Below are positions 1 through 4,338 of a stretch of 6,174 bases of DNA, in pieces (position 1 is the first letter of the stretch; every line of letters begins with the position of its first letter). A model generated the notes under the pieces. The model saw only the letters and a program-made list of their open reading frames with translations. It did not search any database and was not told the origin of the DNA. This stretch comes from an uncultured Collinsella sp. Lineage in GTDB: Bacteria; Actinomycetota; Coriobacteriia; Coriobacteriales; Coriobacteriaceae. A program made the position numbers and the translations under genes. The stretch spans positions 1 to 6,174 of the forward strand of contig CABUTL010000093.1 in the NCBI GenBank assembly GCA_902494375.1, given 5' to 3'.

Positions 1-756
1 CTCGCGCACGGCCAGGAAGGGATCCTCGTAGCCCAGACGCTCAGCCACCGCGGCGGCCTCGGATGCGTCGCGGATACGGCCCGGCACGATGGTGTCGACG
101 AGCGTGGTGCAGACGGTGCAGTCGTTGGCCATCCACTGCGCAAACTCGTCCTCCCAGCCCCAGTCGCTCACATACTGGTTCATGATGCGCAGCAACTCCT
201 CGCCGTTGTGATCGATGAGCTCGCAGGCGAGGACGATGACGCCCGGCTTACCGGCAGCCCAGCGGGTGTGGAGCACCTGGGCAAGCTTGGCGGGGAAGCT
301 CGCAGGTGGCATGTCGTCGGCCTTGCAGGACGGGTCATAGGCGATACCGGCCTCGGTGGTGTTGGAGACGATGATCTCTAGGTCGTCGGAGACGGCGACC
401 TCCATCATGGCGCGGTAGTCGTCCTCACGATACGGGTTAAGGCAGCGGCTGCAGGCGCTGATCACGCGGGACTCGTCAACCGTGTTGCCGTTCTCCTTGC
501 CGCGCACCAGCACGGTGTACAGGTCGTCCTGGGCATTGATACCGTCGGCAAAGCCAAAGGCACCGTTGATGGGCTGCACCATGACGACCTTGCCGTTCCA
601 GCCGGTGGCCTCGTTGCCCATGTCAAAGAAACGGTCGACGAAGGCGCGCAGGAAATTGCCCTCGCCAAACTGCAGAACCTTCTCGGGAGCATCCTTGGGC
701 AGCAAATAGCCCTTGTAGCCGATCTTCTCGAGCGCATCGTAGCTGATGTTCTCCAT
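1..756 (-). CDS. uxaB: Tagaturonate reductase (altronate oxidoreductase), N-terminal part, runs off left edge
   Basis: UxaB is a cytoplasmic NAD-dependent enzyme that reduces D-tagaturonate to D-altronate, the second step of galacturonate breakdown. The visible 252 residues follow the UxaB/mannitol dehydrogenase N-terminal pattern. Near residue 28 is VLQFGEGNFLRAFVDRFFD, the nucleotide-binding entry that is nearly word for word the E. coli UxaB motif. It is followed by VSNTTEAGIAYD, then VLACELIDHNGEELLR, then CTTLVDTIVPGRIRD. E. coli UxaB has Arg after VD in this last motif (VDRIV) where this protein has Thr, a small deviation. The reading frame is open to base 1, so the catalytic C-terminal half lies outside the window. 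The ATG at 754-756 is preceded by AAGGAG at 765-770, 8 nt away. The gene starts 94 nt after the uxaC stop with no convincing terminator between them, so the two are probably co-transcribed. UxuB (fructuronate reductase) is the nearest alternative, but the FGEGNFLRAF motif favours UxaB. Confidence 0.9.
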   Translation of the reverse strand, partial: MENISYDALEKIGYKGYLLPKDAPEKVLQFGEGNFLRAFVDRFFDMGNEATGWNGKVVMVQPINGAFGFADGINAQDDLYTVLVRGKENGNTVDESRVISACSRCLNPYREDDYRAMMEVAVSDDLEIIVSNTTEAGIAYDPSCKADDMPPASFPAKLAQVLHTRWAAGKPGVIVLACELIDHNGEELLRIMNQYVSDWGWEDEFAQWMANDCTVCTTLVDTIVPGRIRDASEAAAVAERLGYEDPFLAVRE

Positions 757-764
757 CTATGTGT

Positions 765-770
765 CTCCTT
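765..770 (-). promoter_or_regulatory. Ribosome binding site of uxaB
   Basis: AAGGAG on the minus strand, 8 nt before the ATG at 756. It fixes the uxaB start, and the protein that follows matches the N-terminus of the family. Confidence 0.8.
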
Positions 771-850
771 AGATGTTTGTTAGCGTGCAAGCAAAACGGG
801 GCTCCGCGTTTGGCAACGGCGCCCAGGGTTCGATGTGATTCGATGCGGGC

Positions 851-2278
851 TTAGGCCTCGTCGGTGTCCAGGTCAAAGCCAAAGTAGCGGACCGCATTGT
901 TGTAGCTGATGTCGCGCACGATACTGCCCAGCAGCTCCATGTCGGCCGGGTACTTGCCCTGCTCGACCCACTCGCCGATCACGCTGCACAGCACGCGACG
1001 GAAGTACTCGTGGCGCGGATAGGACAGGAAAGAGCGGGAGTCGGTAAGCATGCCCACAAAGTTGCCCAGGACGCCCTCGTTAGCCAGAGCCGTGAGTTGC
1101 TCGCGCATGCCGACCTCGTTGTCGTTGAACCACCAGGCGGAGCCGTTCTGGATCTTACCGGCGGTCGGAGCCTCCTGGAAGCAGCCCATGACGGTATCGA
1201 TCATGGTGTTATCGATGGGGTTCAGGCTGTACAGAATGGTCTTGGGCAGGCCGCAGGTCTCCTGAATGGAGTTGAGGAAATCGGCAAGCTGGTCGGACGG
1301 CGTGTAGTTGGAGATGCAATCGTAGCCGGTATCGGGACCGAGCTTGGCAAACATGGCGCGGTTGTTGTCGCGCTTGCAGCCAAAGTGCAGCTGCATGGCC
1401 CAGCCCAGACGGACATACTCGCCGGCAACGAACTGCATAAAGGCAGTCTTGTACTTGAGGACCTCTTCCTCGGTAAGCGGCTCGGCAGCCAGACCCTTGG
1501 CAAAGATAGCCTCGATCTCGTCGGCGGTAGCCGGGACGTACATAACGTAGTCGAGTGCGTGGTCGGAGGCGCGGCAGCCCAGCTCGTGAGCAACGTCGTA
1601 GCGCTTGGAAATGGCAGCCTTCATGCCCTCAAAGTCGCTGACCTCGACGCCGGCAACCTCGGAAAGGTGCTTGCAGTAGTCGGCAAACTCCTGGCCGCGC
1701 TCGATGCGCAAAGCGGCATCGGGGCGCATGGCGGGAACGACCTGAACGTCAAAGCTGTCGTCGGCGGCAATCTTCTTGTGCCACTCAAAGCTGTCGGCGG
1801 GGTCGTCGGTAGTGCAGATCATGCGGACGTTGGACTGCTTGATCAGGTTGCGGCAGGTGAAACTGGCCTCGGCGAGCTTGGCGTTGGCAAGGTCCCAGAC
1901 CTCCTGGGCAGTCTTGCCGTTGAGGACGCCCTCGTAGCCAAAGTAGCGCTTAAGCTCCAGGTGGCTCCACTCAAAGACGGGGTTGCCAACGCAGCGACCC
2001 AGGGTCTCGGCCCAATTTTGGAACTTCTCGCGAGCAGGGGCGTCGCCAGTGATAAAACGCTCGTCGACGCCGTTGGCACGCATCAGGCGCCACTTGTAGT
2101 GGTCGCCGCCCAGCCAAACCTCGGTGATGTTCTCGAAACGCTTGTCCTCCCAAATCTCCTTAGGAGAAATGTGGCAGTGATAGTCGACGATGGGCATGCC
2201 CTCGGCAAAGTTGTGGAACAGCTCCTCGCCGGTCTTGGTGCTCAGCAGGAAATCCTGATCGTCCATGAAGTTTTTCAT
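851..2278 (-). CDS. uxaC: Glucuronate/galacturonate isomerase (uronate isomerase)
   Basis: UxaC interconverts D-glucuronate with D-fructuronate and D-galacturonate with D-tagaturonate, the entry step of hexuronate catabolism in the cytoplasm. The 475-residue product is close to the usual 470. It carries the amidohydrolase-fold metal motif VDYHCH (His34 and His36), then GDHYKWRLMRANG, HLELKRYFG, TTDDPADS, SDHALD, QLHFGCKRDNN, LPKTILYSLNPIDN, GSAWWFND and near the end GMLTDSRSFLSYPRHEYFRR, all family signatures in the expected order. The start is the ATG at 2276-2278 (MKNFMDDQDF), with AAAGGGG 7 nt upstream, matching the N-terminus of family members. The frame is open for 23 more codons upstream, but that extension is encoded by the operator palindrome and predicted promoter and is not like the family. 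The gene is first in an operon with uxaB and is probably under control of the adjacent LacI-type regulator. Confidence 0.97.
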   Translation of the reverse strand: MKNFMDDQDFLLSTKTGEELFHNFAEGMPIVDYHCHISPKEIWEDKRFENITEVWLGGDHYKWRLMRANGVDERFITGDAPAREKFQNWAETLGRCVGNPVFEWSHLELKRYFGYEGVLNGKTAQEVWDLANAKLAEASFTCRNLIKQSNVRMICTTDDPADSFEWHKKIAADDSFDVQVVPAMRPDAALRIERGQEFADYCKHLSEVAGVEVSDFEGMKAAISKRYDVAHELGCRASDHALDYVMYVPATADEIEAIFAKGLAAEPLTEEEVLKYKTAFMQFVAGEYVRLGWAMQLHFGCKRDNNRAMFAKLGPDTGYDCISNYTPSDQLADFLNSIQETCGLPKTILYSLNPIDNTMIDTVMGCFQEAPTAGKIQNGSAWWFNDNEVGMREQLTALANEGVLGNFVGMLTDSRSFLSYPRHEYFRRVLCSVIGEWVEQGKYPADMELLGSIVRDISYNNAVRYFGFDLDTDEA

Positions 2279-2285
2279 CAAACAA

Positions 2286-2292
2286 CCCCTTT
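2286..2292 (-). promoter_or_regulatory. Ribosome binding site of uxaC, decides the start
   Basis: AAAGGGG on the minus strand lies 7 nt before the ATG at 2278. It supports this start over the upstream in-frame ATG at 2347, which overlaps the predicted -10 box and would require translating the proximal operator. Confidence 0.75.
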
Positions 2293-2331
2293 GTTTGCGG
2301 AGCGGGCGCACAATACGCTCGTCATCCTCTA

Positions 2332-2345
2332 GGTGAACGTTCACC
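2332..2345. promoter_or_regulatory. Proximal operator of the uxaC operon
   Basis: GGTGAACGTTCACC is a perfect 14-bp palindrome with a central CG, the symmetry LacI-family repressors use. It resembles the symmetric lac operator core GTGAGCGCTCAC. It covers the predicted transcription start, just downstream of the -10 box, so a bound repressor should block initiation. That it is bound by the neighbouring LacI-type protein is inferred from type and position. Confidence 0.8.
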
Positions 2346-2375
2346 ATACTAATCCATTACGACTCAAAAGGTGAA
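2346..2375 (-). promoter_or_regulatory. Predicted uxaC promoter
   Basis: On the minus strand TTCACC (2370-2375) serves as a weak -35 and TAGTAT (2346-2351) as a -10 with 18 bp between them. Transcription would begin near 2339 and give a leader of about 60 nt. The -35 lies in the distal operator, and the start lies in the proximal one, which is a coherent arrangement for repression. The -35 match is poor, so the exact boxes are uncertain. Confidence 0.5.
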
Positions 2376-2384
2376 CGTTCACCT
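2369..2384. promoter_or_regulatory. Distal operator of the uxaC operon
   Basis: AGGTGAACGTTCACCT is a perfect 16-bp palindrome sharing the 14-bp core of the proximal site. The centres are 38 bp apart. It overlaps the predicted -35 box. Two identical sites flanking one promoter suggest cooperative binding or a short loop by a dimeric or tetrameric regulator. Confidence 0.8.
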
Positions 2385-2395
2385 AACAACCATGG

Positions 2396-2423
2396 GGTGA
2401 ACGGTAGGTTTTGCCCGTTCAAC
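2396..2423. repeat. Split operator-like half sites upstream of the distal operator
   Basis: GGTGAACG at 2396-2403 equals one half of the uxaC operators, and CGTTCAAC at 2416-2423 matches the other half at 7 of 8 bases, with 12 bp between. TGAACGG and CCGTTCA could also pair as a 7-bp stem. It may be an accessory or decayed third operator. Confidence 0.4.
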
Positions 2424-2514
2424 GGTTGCCGGAGCTGTGACTTGCATGCATTGCGGACCGGTTGGCGTCCCCGAACACCGAACTTGAGCGCTTTTGCTCA
2501 GGTGGGTCATGTCC

Positions 2515-2713
2515 CGACGTACATTTTTGGGAGTATTCAGCATTGGAGCGCGCCGTGCGCCATCCTCAGCGTCCTATTTGGAACGCAGATAGCGCCCGAT
2601 CGGCATAAAAAGTGCCCCCGATGGCAAATTACGCCATCGGGGGCACTTAAAACAGTCGTTCTGCACCTCATTCAGGGCATGCCAATGCTGAATACTCCCA
2701 AAAATGCACGTCG
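2515..2713. repeat. 199-bp element bounded by a 32-bp inverted repeat
   Basis: Bases 2515-2546 (starting CGACGTACATTTTTGGGAG) and 2682-2713 are reverse complements over 32 bp with one mismatch (A2521 opposite C2707). The 135-bp interior holds the regulator's terminator hairpin, and the outer right end is 25 bp from the regulator stop codon. In minus-strand RNA the mismatch is a U-G wobble, so all 32 positions can pair. No clear target-site duplication flanks it. It could be a MITE-like element, a large palindromic 3' UTR element, or a binding or recombination site. Confidence 0.85.
2605..2648 (-). terminator. Rho-independent terminator of the LacI-type regulator gene
   Basis: A perfect 16-bp stem (2610-2625 with 2633-2648) with a 7-nt loop, very GC-rich in the middle. 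On the minus strand it is followed by a run of five T at the base of the stem. It lies about 90 nt after the regulator stop codon and should insulate the uxaC operon from read-through. The plus strand lacks a T run after the stem, so it is directional. Confidence 0.9.
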
Positions 2714-2738
2714 CAAGAGGGGGTACCTGCTCAATCGG

Positions 2739-3818
2739 CTAAATACCCGCAAGTTCGCAGTAGCGGTCGACATTGCTGGCAAATACCATCTCGACGGCAC
2801 CCTTCTGGACGGGCACCGTCGGGGTCCTTCCCCACAGCAGATAATCGCCCAGCGTCTTAGCGCCGCGATACGCCAGGCTCGTCGGGTCCTTATAGACAAT
2901 ATTGGTAAAGATACCGCGGCGCAAGGCCAGAGCACTTTCGGGAAACAGGTCGTTGCCGATCACCATGACCTGACCGGCCTTGCCGGTCGAGACGAGCGCG
3001 TCGGCAACCACTTCGGAACCAACGGCAAAAACGCTACAGATAAGTTCGGGGGCGTCCGGCGCACTCAAGCGCTTTTCGAGCTCATGCTCGAGTTGTTTGA
3101 CTTGCGCATGGGCACCTGCAAGATCCTCAACCTGCCATGGAATATCACGTTCGCGCAGGTAATTGTGGAAGGCGCGGGCGGTTAGATAGTGCGAATCGGT
3201 ATATGGGTCGCCTGTCAAAAGGAGCACGCGGGCGTCGGCCCCAGAAGCATGGACCAGGTTTGCCGCCTGCTCGGCCATAAGGCTGCCTGCCGTCGAATAA
3301 TCGGCCGAGCTCGCACCCAAACGATTCAAATGCGGACGGTCGCCGTCGACAAGCTCAATCGTCACGCCCGCCTCGGCGATCTGCCCCAAAAGCTCAGTCG
3401 CACGATCGTCGCCCGGCGCATAGGCGAGCAAGCCATCAATCTTCTCGCCCACCTGCAGACGCTCGTCGATTTGCTCGAGTGCATCAGCGTAGCCGCCCAC
3501 GCCAAATTCAACGCGCTCAACCGTAATGCCCCGGTCGATGACCTCCTGTTCAAAGCGATTGCAGCCTTCCCACAGGTAACGGAAAAAGTACGCTCCCTCG
3601 CGCGATGCGCGGGGCAGGCAAAACACCAGATTGATATCCTTGCGGCGCAGGCTTGAGGCACTTGTGTTGCGGTGATAGCCCATGGCCTCGGCCTTAGCGT
3701 TCACCTTGGCGCGCACGGATTCGCTCACGCCGGCCTTTCCCGTCAGAGCCTTGTGCACGGTATTGATGGAAACGCCAAGCTCGGCGGCTATGTCCTTCAT
3801 GGTTACGCGAGCGCTCAT
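2739..3818 (-). CDS. LacI-family transcriptional regulator, probable repressor of the uxaC-uxaB operon
   Basis: This is a 359-residue protein of ordinary LacI/GalR length. Residues about 5-51 form the HTH domain (VTMKDIAAELGVSINTVHKAL then GVSESVRAKVNAKAEAMGY). The hinge helix (ASSLRR, residues 54-59) keeps the leucine that inserts at the central CG step in family operators. Residues about 62-359 are a sugar-binding periplasmic-protein-like effector domain, with LVDGDRP, SADYSTAGSLMAEQAANL, LLLTGDPYTDSHYLTARAFHNYL and VMVIGNDLFPESALALRRGIF. The recognition helix reads I-N-T-V-H-K where LacI has Y-Q-T-V-S-R, so its operator preference should differ somewhat from lac. The ATG at 3816-3818 has GGAG 7 nt upstream (3826-3829); an internal ATG at residue 7 has no such site. 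Position beside uxaC and the twin palindromes there suggest it represses hexuronate genes and responds to a uronate or a pathway intermediate. The ligand is inferred from context only. No copy of the palindrome is seen at its own promoter. Confidence 0.88.
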   Translation of the reverse strand: MSARVTMKDIAAELGVSINTVHKALTGKAGVSESVRAKVNAKAEAMGYHRNTSASSLRRKDINLVFCLPRASREGAYFFRYLWEGCNRFEQEVIDRGITVERVEFGVGGYADALEQIDERLQVGEKIDGLLAYAPGDDRATELLGQIAEAGVTIELVDGDRPHLNRLGASSADYSTAGSLMAEQAANLVHASGADARVLLLTGDPYTDSHYLTARAFHNYLRERDIPWQVEDLAGAHAQVKQLEHELEKRLSAPDAPELICSVFAVGSEVVADALVSTGKAGQVMVIGNDLFPESALALRRGIFTNIVYKDPTSLAYRGAKTLGDYLLWGRTPTVPVQKGAVEMVFASNVDRYCELAGI

Positions 3819-3825
3819 GCGGTTA

Positions 3826-3829
3826 CTCC
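3826..3829 (-). promoter_or_regulatory. Ribosome binding site of the LacI-type regulator
   Basis: GGAG on the minus strand, 7 nt before the ATG at 3818. It favours this start over the in-frame ATG six codons later. The AT-rich stretch behind it (about 3830-3890) probably holds the promoter, but I could not settle on clear -35 and -10 boxes. Confidence 0.65.
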
Positions 3830-3909
3830 GTTATAGATAAGTTGCCAATTAATAGTCCAGTTAACGATACCCCAAAAATACTCTTCGACTCGCCGTGCTC
3901 TCCCTCAAA

Positions 3910-3949
3910 TGCACAAAGCGCCCCGCGAACGGATGCCCGCGGAGCGCTT
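3910..3949 (-). terminator. Hairpin terminator after the FeoB-associated gene
   Basis: Arms 3916-3927 (AAGCGCCCCGCG) and 3938-3949 (CGCGGAGCGCTT) pair over 12 positions. One of these is A-C on the plus strand but a U-G wobble in minus-strand RNA. It starts 13 nt after the stop codon at 3963. The following sequence is only moderately T-rich (TTTGTGCATTTG), so termination may be partial. Confidence 0.7.
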
Positions 3950-3962
3950 GGATGTCCGGACC

Positions 3963-4163
3963 TTATTTGATACCGCGGCCCAAGTCTTCGGCGATTTTGT
4001 CCACGCCCTTAAGTGCGGCGCACGTCTTTTTGTTGGAGCAATGCCCGGTGCAAACGCCACCCTGAGCGCAGTCGGCGCAGGTGCCCTTGCGGTAGATGCG
4101 CACGCACACGGCGACAAACGCAATACCGATAACAGCCAGTACAACAATATCGATAGGTGCCAT
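3963..4163 (-). CDS. FeoB-associated Cys-rich membrane protein
   Basis: This is a 66-residue small membrane protein. One N-terminal transmembrane helix (IDIVVLAVIGIAFVAVCV, residues about 4-21) is followed by a basic stop-transfer stretch (RIYRKG) and a short cytoplasmic tail. The tail has closely spaced cysteines at 29, 32, 38, 42 and 48 (CADC, GGVC, GHC, KKTC); a sixth, Cys20, lies in the helix. This layout is that of the FeoB_associated family, which is found beside feoB in many anaerobes and is thought to act with the ferrous iron transporter. Its biochemical role is not established; iron binding or delivery by the cysteines is a guess. It lies downstream of feoB on the same strand but behind a terminator, so it may have its own promoter or rely on read-through. 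The start has a strong GGAGG (4170-4174) 6 nt upstream. Confidence 0.88.
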   Translation of the reverse strand: MAPIDIVVLAVIGIAFVAVCVRIYRKGTCADCAQGGVCTGHCSNKKTCAALKGVDKIAEDLGRGIK

Positions 4164-4169
4164 AGCAAG

Positions 4170-4174
4170 CCTCC
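4170..4174 (-). promoter_or_regulatory. Ribosome binding site of the FeoB-associated gene
   Basis: GGAGG within AGAGGAGG on the minus strand, 6 nt before the ATG at 4163. It is the strongest Shine-Dalgarno sequence in the window and confirms that this small frame is translated. Confidence 0.8.
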
Positions 4175-4210
4175 TCTAGTTAACCACCACTTACTTTACC
4201 CCATTCTCCA

Positions 4211-4282
4211 CCTACCAAAAAGGGACAGGTTTATTTTGGTCGGTTTTATCTGCGGAAACGCCACATCTCCCCTACCAAAAAG
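4211..4282. repeat. 12-bp direct repeats flanking a REP-like palindromic motif
   Basis: CCTACCAAAAAG occurs at 4211-4222 and again at 4271-4282, exactly 60 bp apart. The second copy overlaps the T run of the feoB terminator. Between them GGGACAGGTTTATTTTGG (4222-4239) resembles intergenic motifs that I recall near REP-associated tyrosine transposases, and ACCAAAA (4214-4220) with TTTTGGT (4234-4240) forms a 7-bp inverted repeat. The link to transposases is from memory and not tested here. Confidence 0.5.
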
Positions 4283-4309
4283 CCCGAGTGTCACTGAGAC
4301 ACCCGGGCT
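4277..4309 (-). terminator. Rho-independent terminator of feoB
   Basis: A 12-bp stem (AGCCCGAGTGTC at 4281-4292 with GACACCCGGGCT at 4298-4309) closes a 5-nt loop. Its only imperfection is a G-U wobble in minus-strand RNA. The minus strand continues into five T. It lies about 30 nt after the feoB stop codon, separating feoB from the Cys-rich small gene. Confidence 0.88.
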
Positions 4310-4338
4310 CGTGGAAAGGGGTTGATCCTTATTCGGAC

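Larger units (their letters stand above)
2279..2738. other. 460-bp non-coding region between the regulator gene and uxaC
   Basis: From right to left this region holds the right arm of a 32-bp inverted repeat, the regulator's terminator, the left arm of the repeat, an unremarkable stretch (about 2424-2514), operator-like half sites, then the uxaC operators, promoter and leader. The stretch 2424-2514 has only a 5-bp hairpin (TGAGC/GCTCA at 2485-2500) and a TGCATGCA palindrome (2443-2450), neither given a function. A long plus-strand frame crosses the region but looks like antisense of the regulator gene plus non-coding sequence, not a gene. Confidence 0.7.

Noticed and set aside
757..850. Possible terminator or regulatory hairpin between uxaC and uxaB
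   Set aside because: Only a short stem with an internal C-C mismatch and a very small loop can be drawn around 795-815. It is too weak to call, and no operator copy is present here.
1010..2332. 440-residue open frame on the plus strand opposite uxaC
   Set aside because: It lies antisense to a clear uxaC gene. Long antisense frames are common in GC-rich genes, and its Val/Gly/Leu-rich sequence shows no family motif.
2279..2347. Longer uxaC start at 2347
   Set aside because: The extra 23 codons are encoded by the operator and leader. They do not resemble the family N-terminus, and the ATG at 2278 has a good ribosome binding site.
2515..2713. Inverted repeat as an intact insertion sequence
   Set aside because: The interior is only 135 bp with no transposase frame, and no target-site duplication is evident at the ends.
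2397..3185. 262-residue plus-strand frame across the intergenic region and regulator gene
   Set aside because: It crosses the terminator, the inverted repeat and antisense regulator sequence. It shows no recognisable protein motif.
3905..4168. Alternative frames over the Cys-rich small gene (87 residues minus strand, 138 residues plus strand)
   Set aside because: They overlap the FeoB-associated gene, which has a transmembrane helix, a family cysteine pattern and a strong ribosome binding site. The alternatives have none of these.
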